From Oscillibacter sp. (GTDB lineage Bacteria > Bacillota > Clostridia > Oscillospirales > Oscillospiraceae), in NCBI GenBank assembly GCA_003539495.1, contig DPPB01000030.1:1094-14530 (forward strand): a stretch of DNA of 13,437 nucleotides, in the 5' to 3' direction. The position numbers and the translations under genes are program-made. The notes under the pieces are model-generated. The model ran no database searches and was not told where the DNA came from. It saw nothing but the letters and a program-made list of their open reading frames with translations. Shown here one piece after another: positions 6,732 through 13,426 of this stretch (position 1 is its first letter; every line of letters starts with the position of its first letter).

Positions 6732-8518
6732 ACATCTGTTCCTCCAAAGAAATATCGGAGGATTTCATCAGCATCCTCGGAAGAAATACCTTCATCACCA
6801 AAATACTCATAGTCGTATGGCACAACATCCACGTTAAGTGATGTATCACGTAATGCCTGTGACATGCGTTGGACTTTGTCTTGTAACCGTTTTCGGACTA
6901 CTTGATCTATTGTGTTCGCACACTCAACAATTTCAACACATGGTGTCTGGTGTTTTTGTAATCCGAGTCGATGAATTCTATCTTCAGACTGCAAGTATTG
7001 TGCGGCGTTGAATGACCTATCAATGTATATAGCATTCTGGCACACCTTGTGCAAGCTGATACCTTCTGAAGCCGCCGCAGGATTTGCGACTAAAACCCAT
7101 TTATTGGGGTTATTGTGGAACTCTTTGATCTTCCATTCACGAGTATCATTGTCTTCCTCATCACCAGCATCCACGCCACCATGAATATAGTCTGCTCCCA
7201 AATCGGCCAACCTCGTTGCAATCAGCTCAACATTTTCGACAAAAGTTGACCAAATAATCACTTTTTTCCCTTCTGCCGCAAGCTGTCTTGCTCTACCGCA
7301 AGCATATTCTATTTTAGGGCCATTGTTCTGGCTAAGCAACTTACCCATTCTTTCGTCAAAGGCAAACTCCATATCCCTTGCTAAAAGTGCAGGATTGGAT
7401 ACAAACTGCATTACTTTCATCGTTCTTTTCCCAATCTCACGTAATGAGTACTTTGACGCATCGGATATCACAGGGATCAAGTTCCGTTTAACCTCAGACT
7501 TGAGTGTTCGATAAATCTGTTCCTGCAGGGCATCCATAGGAAGAGTGATTAATCTATGCTCTACTTCCGGAATGCCCAACTGCCCTTTTGTTGTTCGAAC
7601 ATAAACCGGTTGTAATGCCTCTATAGCATCCTCCTCAGTTACCTTCTTCTCTGGATACAAAAAATTGAGCTGAGGGATCAGATCTTTTTGGCTTTGCGGC
7701 ATGGGGGTACCACTCATTATGAGCTTGCGTTTTGGAAGATATGAAATCTCCAAAATTGCTTCGGCACTGACACCTATTTTCCCGCTTTTTATTCTATGAC
7801 TCTCATCCAGAAACATAAAGGTTGGATGGCTCTGAAGTAGCTTTTGTATTAAGTTCTTCACGCGAGGATATTGCTGATAGGTAATGAGCATGTATTTAGG
7901 GTTATCACGCAACTTAAGTTCAATGCTCTGTTCTCCACCCCTTAGTCTTACGAAGCTCTGTTTCTCACTCGGAACACACTCCGCCAGCTGTTCTTCCCAC
8001 GCTCCAAATGCATTTTTAGGCGCAACGACTAATAAACGATCATCTGAATCTGCATTCAAGAAGAAATATGCCAACGCCTCAGTAGTTTTACCTGCACCTG
8101 GCACTGAAAATGTTGCACCTGCCGGAAGCACGCCTAATTTTGATAGGTTGTTTCTTTGATTATCCGTTAATCGTCTTAAAAAGCCTCGTGAAGCAAGTTT
8201 CGCTCGAATCTGTTTTTCTGTTAGCGGAGTCTGTTTAATTGCATAGCTATATGAATGCACATTGGCTTCACGCAGCTTCGAACTGACCTCCGATGACAAA
8301 ACAACATCGATAGCGTGCCCTTTTGCAAATTTAGCGATTTCTGACCTGACGACAATGAATGCCCGCCACGGAATATATACAATGTCCTCATATTGCAATA
8401 TTTCTGTTGTAAAGTCAGCCAATATTCTTAAAAAACTCTTCCACACATGAATGGGGATATTCTCTTGCTTCAGTAATGCTTCTTGGCGGTACGCATTAAA
8501 ATCGATATAAAGTCTCAT
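6728..8518 (-). CDS. Swi2/Snf2-family SF2 helicase/translocase
   Basis: 596 residues from the ATG at 8518, which overlaps the preceding gene's TGA as ATGA; an in-frame ATG at 8533 adds five residues and is an alternative. Motifs: Walker A SVPGAGKT (138-145), Walker B DESH (238-241), motif III SGTPMP (269-274), and the second RecA half with VANPAAASEGISL (477-489), a SFNAAQYLQSEDRIHRLG block (502-519) with arginine finger, typical of Snf2 proteins. The first about 115 residues have no motif I recognise. These ATPases translocate on double-stranded DNA and usually do not unwind it, often driving partner nucleases. The gene lies between the ParB-like and DUF3883 genes with 4-base overlaps on both sides, the strongest hint of stoichiometric co-production. 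About 600 residues is compact for this family. Confidence 0.88.
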   Translation of the reverse strand: MRLYIDFNAYRQEALLKQENIPIHVWKSFLRILADFTTEILQYEDIVYIPWRAFIVVRSEIAKFAKGHAIDVVLSSEVSSKLREANVHSYSYAIKQTPLTEKQIRAKLASRGFLRRLTDNQRNNLSKLGVLPAGATFSVPGAGKTTEALAYFFLNADSDDRLLVVAPKNAFGAWEEQLAECVPSEKQSFVRLRGGEQSIELKLRDNPKYMLITYQQYPRVKNLIQKLLQSHPTFMFLDESHRIKSGKIGVSAEAILEISYLPKRKLIMSGTPMPQSQKDLIPQLNFLYPEKKVTEEDAIEALQPVYVRTTKGQLGIPEVEHRLITLPMDALQEQIYRTLKSEVKRNLIPVISDASKYSLREIGKRTMKVMQFVSNPALLARDMEFAFDERMGKLLSQNNGPKIEYACGRARQLAAEGKKVIIWSTFVENVELIATRLADLGADYIHGGVDAGDEEDNDTREWKIKEFHNNPNKWVLVANPAAASEGISLHKVCQNAIYIDRSFNAAQYLQSEDRIHRLGLQKHQTPCVEIVECANTIDQVVRKRLQDKVQRMSQALRDTSLNVDVVPYDYEYFGDEGISSEDADEILRYFFGGTDV

Positions 8519-9807
8519 TGTTGATCCAACCATTCTCTTATGTAATCAACCTTTTCATCGATAGTTTCTAGCTGCTTTTTAACGCCATCAATGTTCACCT
8601 TGCGATCATTAATTCCGTTGTCAATTGCATTTTGAAGCGCACTGACAGCTTTGGACAACTGAAGCAATAAATAGTTCTCTGCGTGCTTCTCGTGCTTAAG
8701 CTGTTTCTGCACTTCGATGACAGTGCGAGTTGTTTTTTGGATCGCTACTGCATCATCGTTTTCCTTAATAGCGGCAACCACCTGACTTGCTCGTTCTACC
8801 TCAATCGGTTCGTCACCCGCAAGCAGATCAATATTACTGTCTTCGTGCCCCGTTTGCCCTTCTGTGAGCATTTTCTGCGCCAGTTCCTGCTCGATATGTG
8901 CCAAGTTGTCTGCAATATCGGGAATCAATTCGTATAATCGGCCTTCTTTGCTTCCCGATGTAATAAAGGAAAATGCTAATGACTCAAATAGTTCCTTTTC
9001 TCCTTGAGTTTGTAATTTCTTTCTCCCTTTTACCATCTGTTCAAAGGCGTAGTAGTCTTTGTCTACCAAAGACCACTGGTCGGTCTTACCGATGCTGATA
9101 AGGTATTGTTCTGCATAGTCTCTGGCATCCATAAGCAAATGCAGCGCTTGCGTGCTTTTTCCATAAGATTTCGCAACATCACCATCACGTTTTCCGTTTT
9201 GGATATCTTCTTTCGCCATCAGCGCAATTGCGTGCCAATGATATTCAGCCCGCATGGGATTTTGAATCTGAAGGCGCTTTTCCAGCTCTTCGATATCACG
9301 TTCATCACAGAGAGGCAAAATTGCAATACTAATTGTCTGAAAATGTTTGTATCGATTTTGGTCACTATAATACAATGATCTCCATGCACAGAGTCTACGA
9401 TTACCGTTTACAACAACGCCTTCACTAGTACATACAATTGGCTCAGTCTGCTGCATATACTCGCTCTTAAAGGCTTTGAGCAAATCTTCCTCTTCTACAA
9501 GCTTATAAAGAATGTCGTGCTGTGCAGATTGCGCAGCAAAAGAATCATGATCACATTTGAAAAGATCTGCCGGAGCATCCGGATTAAGGGCTAAATACTC
9601 CCGTTGAAAAGACCTTGTACGGCCGTTTGCCAGTCGATATACAGGGAAGTCAATTCGAACAGTAATGACTGGAATATCTTGATATTTACCCTGAAATTCA
9701 ATTCCGTGAAACCGTTTGCAATCAGCAACTTTTGTTTTAATTTCGCTTATCCTCTGAAGGATCGGCGCACCAAAGCGCTCATGACTACGAATGTCTTGAG
9801 AAATCAT
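8515..9807 (-). CDS. ParB/sulfiredoxin-fold protein with coiled-coil C-terminus
   Basis: 430 residues; ATG 9807 follows AAGGAGGA at 7-8 bases. Residues about 100-165 form a ParB-N/Srx-like domain: PIVCTSEGVVVNGNRRLCAW (123-142) has the strand-turn-GNRR-helix pattern in which ParB-type proteins bind nucleotide. Residues about 167-235 (ERDIEELEKRLQIQN..., then DVAKSYGKSTQALHLLMDARD) resemble the ParB/KorB helix-turn-helix DNA-binding segment. Residues 335-428 are heptad-rich and likely coiled-coil, suited to oligomerisation. It is probably not a partition protein: there is no ParA gene and it sits inside a restriction cassette, 11 bases after the endonuclease and overlapping the Snf2 gene by 4 bases. 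ParB-fold proteins in defence loci may be NTP-driven clamps, ATPases or nucleases; which one applies here cannot be read from sequence. Confidence 0.75.
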   Translation of the reverse strand: MISQDIRSHERFGAPILQRISEIKTKVADCKRFHGIEFQGKYQDIPVITVRIDFPVYRLANGRTRSFQREYLALNPDAPADLFKCDHDSFAAQSAQHDILYKLVEEEDLLKAFKSEYMQQTEPIVCTSEGVVVNGNRRLCAWRSLYYSDQNRYKHFQTISIAILPLCDERDIEELEKRLQIQNPMRAEYHWHAIALMAKEDIQNGKRDGDVAKSYGKSTQALHLLMDARDYAEQYLISIGKTDQWSLVDKDYYAFEQMVKGRKKLQTQGEKELFESLAFSFITSGSKEGRLYELIPDIADNLAHIEQELAQKMLTEGQTGHEDSNIDLLAGDEPIEVERASQVVAAIKENDDAVAIQKTTRTVIEVQKQLKHEKHAENYLLLQLSKAVSALQNAIDNGINDRKVNIDGVKKQLETIDEKVDYIREWLDQQ

Positions 9808-9818
9808 GCTTGTCCTCC

Positions 9819-10280
9819 TTATTCGTAAAAACCGATCACCACAACCGGCATTGTAATTACCTGATTAAAAATGGGGAGTTCACGTTCTAACCGTTCGAGC
9901 GACGCAACATTACCGCCAAATGAACGCGCCGCCTTAACGGTTGGCAAGATCACTATGCCTGCCTTGATCGTTTCCCGCATATACAATGCTTGCAGTTTTA
10001 ATAAGTCAGCATATATTCTGCTTACATTTCCAGTCTGCATGCATAGGCCAATATCTCCACGCATCGATGTAATATTAATCTTTGACGTGCGATCCAAGTA
10101 GATATTATCCGACCATCCTAATTCTTTGAGTTTTACGGGGATATATGTTCTGAAATCTTTGATTGCATACTTTCTGAGACCTATATCCGCATCCTGAAGA
10201 ACGCCACATATCTCATCAACGAACTTCTTTGGAACAACATCGCGGCCACTCCGATGACTTTTTACAACGGTATGCATCAT
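9819..10280 (-). CDS. BglII/BstYI-like type II restriction endonuclease
   Basis: 153 residues from the ATG at 10280, which overlaps the methyltransferase stop (ATGA) and has GGAGGGGAGG just upstream; a longer start at 10298 would place that RBS inside the gene, so it is not used. The diagnostic part is the C-terminal half: MQTGNVSRIYADLLKLQALY (81-100), then KAGIVILPT (106-114), GGNVAS (122-127) and a PVVVIGFYE end, which matches the BglII/BstYI/BamHI-like PD-(D/E)XK group where a beta-hairpin is followed by a (Q/E)xGN...DLxK segment. BglII uses Asp84, Glu93 and Gln95; here the residues at the Glu-x-Gln positions read Cys-Met-Gln, so the metal-binding Glu may be missing or placed elsewhere. 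Role: cleavage of unmodified DNA at the site protected by the neighbouring methylase. The family call is by recalled motif, not alignment. Confidence 0.65.
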   Translation of the reverse strand: MMHTVVKSHRSGRDVVPKKFVDEICGVLQDADIGLRKYAIKDFRTYIPVKLKELGWSDNIYLDRTSKINITSMRGDIGLCMQTGNVSRIYADLLKLQALYMRETIKAGIVILPTVKAARSFGGNVASLERLERELPIFNQVITMPVVVIGFYE

Positions 10281-11206
10281 TTCGTTCCTCCCCTCCATTC
10301 TTCTGGCACTTTTGAAAGTGCACTCTGGCCAGGATCATAAATAGGCTGATCGTAAGGCCGATATCTAACGGTGCCCGCAACGGTGGCATTTAAACGTTCT
10401 CTTCCCGTTTCAATATATTCTTTAATCACTTCACATCCCCAGAAATTGCGCTTATGCAAAAGTGCCGCCACTCCAGTCGAAGCCACTCCACAAAAAGGGT
10501 CGAAGACAAGTTCGCCCTCATTTGTCAAAGCCAGCACAAGGCGTTCAATCAATCCAACAGGAAATTGACAGGGGTGAATAGTTTTTTCTACGTGATTTCC
10601 TTTAACATTTGGGATATCCCAGACATCTTCAGGGTTCTTACCGAGCGGATTTCCTGAAAGTTGTCCTTTGTTCGGCCCTTTGAAGGATCTTTTCCCGGGA
10701 TATTTGGCAGGTATCCGCACATCATCCAGATTAAAAACGTAATCATCTGTTTTGGTATACCAAAGAACTACCTCATACCTACCACTAAATCTTTTTTTGC
10801 TGTGAAGCCCGTGCCCAAATCTCCAGATGATTCGATTTCTGAGTTGCATACCTAACTGCTTAAAAATAGGAGCAAACTCAAAATCTAACGGAACAATACT
10901 TCCGTTATCTACATAATTTCCCACTTGCCAGCAAATACTTCCACTCGGCTTTAAACGTAAATATATTTTCTCTAAGATGCGTTTTTGCCATGCGACATAC
11001 TCATCCAATGGCATCTGGTTTTCGTACTCTTTCCCAATGTTGTATGGAGGTGAGGTTACAACCAAATCGAAAAGAGGTTCTACTGGCAACGCGTCTAAAA
11101 GTTTCTCTACGTCCATCAAGTAGAGACTTGTTTTAGCTTCGGTTGATATGTCTTTGACCCGTGATATTACGGGAATGTCCTGCAACATAATCATTGCTCC
11201 ATTCAT
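10277..11206 (-). CDS. Beta-class DNA amino-methyltransferase (N4-cytosine or N6-adenine)
   Basis: 309 residues. Catalytic motif IV is TSPPYNIGKEYE (51-62); much later come motif X HPCQFPVGLIERLV (211-224) and SAM-binding motif I FDPFCGVASTG (235-245). The order IV-X-I is that of beta-class methylases. SPPY occurs in N4-cytosine and some N6-adenine enzymes, so the target base is undecided. Between them (about 125-205) lies a basic variable region that would hold the target recognition part (HGLHSKKRFSGRYE, PGKRSFKGPNKGQ). It protects host DNA at the site cut by the endonuclease encoded immediately downstream; the genes share ATGA. Starts: ATG 11206 gives the longest frame; ATG 11188 (protein from MLQD) has a better spaced GGAG and may be the true start. 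No specificity subunit is present, arguing for type II. Confidence 0.88.
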   Translation of the reverse strand: MNGAMIMLQDIPVISRVKDISTEAKTSLYLMDVEKLLDALPVEPLFDLVVTSPPYNIGKEYENQMPLDEYVAWQKRILEKIYLRLKPSGSICWQVGNYVDNGSIVPLDFEFAPIFKQLGMQLRNRIIWRFGHGLHSKKRFSGRYEVVLWYTKTDDYVFNLDDVRIPAKYPGKRSFKGPNKGQLSGNPLGKNPEDVWDIPNVKGNHVEKTIHPCQFPVGLIERLVLALTNEGELVFDPFCGVASTGVAALLHKRNFWGCEVIKEYIETGRERLNATVAGTVRYRPYDQPIYDPGQSALSKVPEEWRGGTK

Positions 11207-11212
11207 ATTTTT

Positions 11213-11318
11213 TGCTCATCACCTTTAACAACTGTGAGAATTATCGCTTGGTGAAACGACCATTGGGATCGAGCTGTAAACCAAGGTGTCCGTGCGCTCA
11301 TTCGCACCCTTGAGGTGA
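11213..11318. other. Structured intergenic segment in the methyltransferase leader
   Basis: The 146-base gap between the helix-turn-helix gene and the methylase contains nested complementary segments: TCACCT (11219-11224) with AGGTGA (11313-11318); CTTGGT (11247-11252) with ACCAAG (11280-11285); and GTGCG (11292-11296) with CGCAC (11303-11307) around a CTCATT loop, with AAGG/CCTT able to extend the last stem in an alternative fold. In the mRNA this would be the methylase 5' leader and could attenuate or delay expression. It could also be a remnant of a mobile element end. The pairing is seen; the function is not known. Confidence 0.4.
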
Positions 11319-11352
11319 AATGCATCCAATTATTTCGAGTCAGAGTTGCCGA

Positions 11353-11568
11353 TCATACCTGTGACTCATTTTTGCTTTCGGTGTTTTTCTTAATATACTT
11401 TCCGTTCTTGATTCTCGCGTCTGTTGGTTTTACAGCATCGTCTGGAATGGCCCAGAATGCACCTATCCGCATTGCGCCCGGTATACGTTCCTCTCCACAT
11501 AAAATCTGTATACGGCGGGTTGAGATACCCCATTTTTCAGCAGTTTGTGAAACGGACAGATAATTCAT
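11353..11568 (-). CDS. Small helix-turn-helix DNA-binding protein
   Basis: 71 residues from ATG 11568, which has AGAGG 8 bases upstream; a GTG at 11577 is in frame but overlaps that RBS. Residues 1-25 (MNYLSVSQTAEKWGISTRR) are a MerR/excisionase-type helix-turn-helix, followed by a short beta wing (IPGAMRIGAFWAIPDDA) and a basic tail (ARIKNGKYIKKN). Proteins like this are common in clostridial genomes at the head of restriction-modification or mobile-element operons. It is the first gene after the promoter at 11624-11652, so it could regulate the cassette through the inverted repeats just upstream, acting as a controller protein or directionality factor. It is not a Xre-type C protein of classical type II systems. 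The 146-base gap to the methylase may allow separate control. Confidence 0.75.
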   Translation of the reverse strand: MNYLSVSQTAEKWGISTRRIQILCGEERIPGAMRIGAFWAIPDDAVKPTDARIKNGKYIKKNTESKNESQV

Positions 11569-11623
11569 AGGCAGCACCTCTGTTACAGTTTTACCCTCAT
11601 GTTTTTATAAAAATCCAGTATCA

Positions 11624-11652
11624 ATTATAATCGAAAATGCGAATAAAGGCAA
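11624..11652 (-). promoter_or_regulatory. Promoter of the defence cassette
   Basis: On the minus strand a -35 box TTGCCT (11647-11652) and a consensus -10 box TATAAT (11624-11629) are 17 bases apart, about 55 bases upstream of the helix-turn-helix ATG. It is the only strong promoter I find for the minus-strand genes from 11568 down to 625. Confidence 0.7.
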
Positions 11653-11715
11653 GAACTTTCCCACAAAGTTCGACATATATTTCCAACTTGGAATAAGGGC
11701 TTGGGATACTCCCAA
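11653..11715. repeat. Three consecutive short palindromes upstream of the cassette promoter
   Basis: GAACTTT/AAAGTTC (arms 11653-11659 and 11665-11671) abuts the -35 box; TTCCAA/TTGGAA (11681-11693, 1-base spacer) and TTGGGA/TCCCAA (11701-11715, 3-base spacer) follow at about 25-base and 20-base steps. They differ in sequence, so they are not one repeated operator, but their packing in the divergent intergenic region suits regulator binding for the cassette promoter and perhaps the plus-strand gene at 11851. Confidence 0.5.
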
Positions 11716-11813
11716 AATCGCCGTGTGTCCGGACAGCGGCTGTGCTTGCTATTCTCTCAAATCTCAGTTTTTCTCGTCCCCATGCCGCTCTTTCTCTCCA
11801 CCGAAATCTATGC

Positions 11814-11819
11814 TATACT
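11814..11819 (+). promoter_or_regulatory. Probable -10 box of the plus-strand gene at 11851
   Basis: TATACT preceded by TATGC lies 31 bases before the GTG start and just upstream of AAGGAGGG. No good -35 hexamer is found 16-18 bases upstream (sequence TTTCTC), so the promoter is either activator-dependent or weak. Confidence 0.4.
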
Positions 11820-11850
11820 GTAAGAAAATCAGCGGAAGGAGGGCTTATTC

Positions 11851-12594
11851 GTGGCGTTAAAACGGGTATTTGGCGGGTTTTATACGCGGTACGACGGAAA
11901 GCTCATCTTCGTTGTCCGGGTGCTGAAGGACATCGACACCGGCGAGTCCATCGTGGTCTGCAAGGATGCCAGCTTTGCCAAAGAAGACAACGAGCATTAC
12001 TACCTCATCCGGTACGCCTCCTTCTGCGAACAGGTCGAAGTCGATGGTGTGCTGCGGGATAAATACGTCCGTCAGACCCGGCGTGAGATCGACGAAGGCA
12101 CCGTCCGCGAAGTGTATGAGGACGGCTTTCCGGAGCCCAAGAGCAAGCCCTTCACTTACGTTGATGACGAGTACGCAGAGCGCGCCGTCCGTTGCAGCAA
12201 AACCTACTACGAGTACGCCAAGGACATCTGCGAAAACTACCGGATGGATCTGCGGCGATACAAGCTCATCCGGGAACGGAAGCAGTACATCGGCATATCC
12301 AACCGCGAGGCATATCAGGCCATGTGCGAGGATCTTGCGTTTGCCCAGCAGTCGCTCAAAACAGTGCTCAACGACTACGCCGATCTCTTCCGGAAACGTT
12401 TCTCCGAGGGGCTGTCCATCCGCAAAGCAGCGGATGCTATGCAGCAGAATCGCGGCGTGATCGAGCGTCGGCAGGCTGCACTCTACCGGGCGTTTGCCCA
12501 GCTCTTACAGCAGCGGGACGCGGCAGATGGTGTCTGTCGGCTGATGCGGAAAACTGAATACGACCAAGGGAATATAGAGGATTTGCTCGAATAA
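11851..12594 (+). CDS. Conserved mobile-element protein of unknown function
   Basis: 247 residues from a GTG start with AAGGAGGG (11836-11843) 7 bases upstream. I do not recognise a named family. Residues 1-75 read as a beta-rich domain (RVFGGFYTRYDGKLIFVVRV, TGESIVVCKDA, YYLIRYASF), reminiscent of small barrel domains. Residues about 95-180 are helical and acidic/aromatic-rich (YAERAVRCSKTYYEYAKDICENYRMD). Residues about 185-235 contain GLSIRKAADAMQQNRGVIERRQAALYRAF, which resembles a sigma-region-4-like or resolvase-like helix-turn-helix, so a DNA-binding regulator is possible. It is divergent from the defence cassette and G+C-rich like the mobilisation genes, so it probably belongs to the backbone of the element. 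A strong terminator follows directly. Confidence 0.7.
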   Translation: MALKRVFGGFYTRYDGKLIFVVRVLKDIDTGESIVVCKDASFAKEDNEHYYLIRYASFCEQVEVDGVLRDKYVRQTRREIDEGTVREVYEDGFPEPKSKPFTYVDDEYAERAVRCSKTYYEYAKDICENYRMDLRRYKLIRERKQYIGISNREAYQAMCEDLAFAQQSLKTVLNDYADLFRKRFSEGLSIRKAADAMQQNRGVIERRQAALYRAFAQLLQQRDAADGVCRLMRKTEYDQGNIEDLLE

Positions 12595-12599
12595 TTGAT

Positions 12600-12644
12600 G
12601 CAAAAAAGAAGCGCTTGTCGTAGTGGCAAGCGCTTCTTTTTTGC
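12600..12644. terminator. Strong intrinsic terminator, bidirectional
   Basis: A perfect 18-base-pair stem (12600-12617 with 12627-12644), core GAAGCGCTTG/CAAGCGCTTC, loop of 9 bases, with six A residues on the 5' side and six T residues on the 3' side. It starts 6 bases after the stop at 12594, so it ends that transcript. The A-tract also lets it work on the opposite strand. Confidence 0.9.
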
Positions 12645-12829
12645 CCTCGTTGTGACAAAACCGTGACACTCCGATTTATTTTGTCCGTTGGTTATATAGA
12701 AGGGGAAATATTTCTCTCTTGCCCCCTGTTTTTCTCTCGAAAATTGTCCGTTGTAAAGTGAAAGGCAAACAGCTTCGCTTCCAAACCACCATTCAAACAA
12801 AGTTTTTCAAAATCGAAAGGAGAACCACC
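12645..12829. other. Intergenic region before the mobilisation genes, with a direct repeat
   Basis: This stretch of about 185 bases has no gene. It holds a 10-base direct repeat TTGTCCGTTG at 12681-12690 and 12744-12753 and two GTGACA copies just before (12650-12670). A TATATA at 12693-12698 may be a -10 box, but no matching -35 is clear. Being immediately upstream of mobilisation genes, it might hold the origin of transfer or relaxosome sites; I see no recognisable nick sequence. Confidence 0.35.
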
Positions 12830-13093
12830 ATGATCACTTACTACAACCGCACCCGCATGACTGCTGTCCCCACGGGGCTGCTGCAAGACACGCACCTCTC
12901 CGTCGAGGCAAAAGGCTTCGCCGCAATCCTCTACGCCTTTGATGAAGGCTTTGAGCTGTCGGAGTTGGCCTCTCAGCTCAACATGCCGGAGGAAAGAATT
13001 TTCGATGTCCTCAAGGAATTGGCCGATACGGATTATCTGCAAATCCAAAAGGAAGACAACGATGAATTTTGTCTGGAACTGAGGGGGAAGTAA
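12830..13093 (+). CDS. Small winged-helix protein of the mobilisation module
   Basis: 87 residues. The ATG at 12830 has AAAGGAG (12816-12822) 7 bases upstream; longer frames to 12719 lack an RBS. Residues about 22-75 (LSVEAKGFAAILYAF, ELSELASQLNMPEERIFDVLKEL, DYLQIQKED) form a winged helix-turn-helix of the type found in replication-initiator-like or accessory proteins at clostridial integrative elements. It is likely to bind DNA, as regulator or accessory relaxosome factor. It is separated from MobC by 3 bases, so the two are co-transcribed and coupled. Confidence 0.8.
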   Translation: MITYYNRTRMTAVPTGLLQDTHLSVEAKGFAAILYAFDEGFELSELASQLNMPEERIFDVLKELADTDYLQIQKEDNDEFCLELRGK

Positions 13094-13096
13094 CAC

Positions 13097-13426
13097 ATGC
13101 CGGACCGCACGCGACCCATCCGCAAGGAAATCTGCCTGAACGAGCAGGAACTGAATCTCATCCAACACAAGATGCGCCAGTTGGGGACGCACAACTTCGG
13201 CGCTTACGCCCGGAAGATGCTCATCGACGGCTACATCATTAAGGTCGATTACACCGAGCAGAAAAAGTTAGCTGCCGCCGTCAGCCGTGCCGCAACAAAC
13301 ATCAACCATGTCTGCCGCCGCATCAACAGCACCGGGCGCTGCTATGAGGACGACGTTGCCGAGCTAAAAGCACGGCAAGCCGAAATCTGGGAATTGCTGA
13401 AAGTATGGCAGAAAGACGAGCTTTGA
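13097..13426 (+). CDS. mobC: MobC-family mobilisation relaxosome protein
   Basis: 109 residues, within the usual 100-130 of the family. Residues 1-55 form a ribbon-helix-helix-like region (RPIRKEICLNEQELNLIQHK then FGAYARKMLIDGYIIKVDY), followed by the MobC signature with AATNINHVCRRINSTGRCYEDD (about 66-87) and a C-terminal helix. MobC binds near oriT, melts the nick region and helps the relaxase, which in related elements is encoded directly downstream; here the window ends 11 bases later. Start ATG 13097 comes 3 bases after the previous stop with GAGGGGGAAG before it. This marks the region as part of a conjugative or mobilisable element carrying the defence cassette as cargo. Confidence 0.88.
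   Translation: MPDRTRPIRKEICLNEQELNLIQHKMRQLGTHNFGAYARKMLIDGYIIKVDYTEQKKLAAAVSRAATNINHVCRRINSTGRCYEDDVAELKARQAEIWELLKVWQKDEL

Noticed and set aside
8515..9807. Chromosome or plasmid partition ParB
   Set aside because: No ParA gene or parS-like sites are visible, and the gene is coupled to an Snf2 helicase inside a restriction cassette.
625..11568. DISARM, BREX, Dnd/Ssp, Dpd or Thoeris system
   Set aside because: Some domains are shared (Snf2, PLD, methylase, TIR), but the signature genes are absent: DUF1998 DrmB, PglZ, DndC/SspB-type sulfur genes, DpdA, and ThsA.
12719..12829. N-terminal extension of the winged-helix protein
   Set aside because: The frame is open, but the segment has no RBS and unlikely composition, and AAAGGAG precedes the ATG at 12830.
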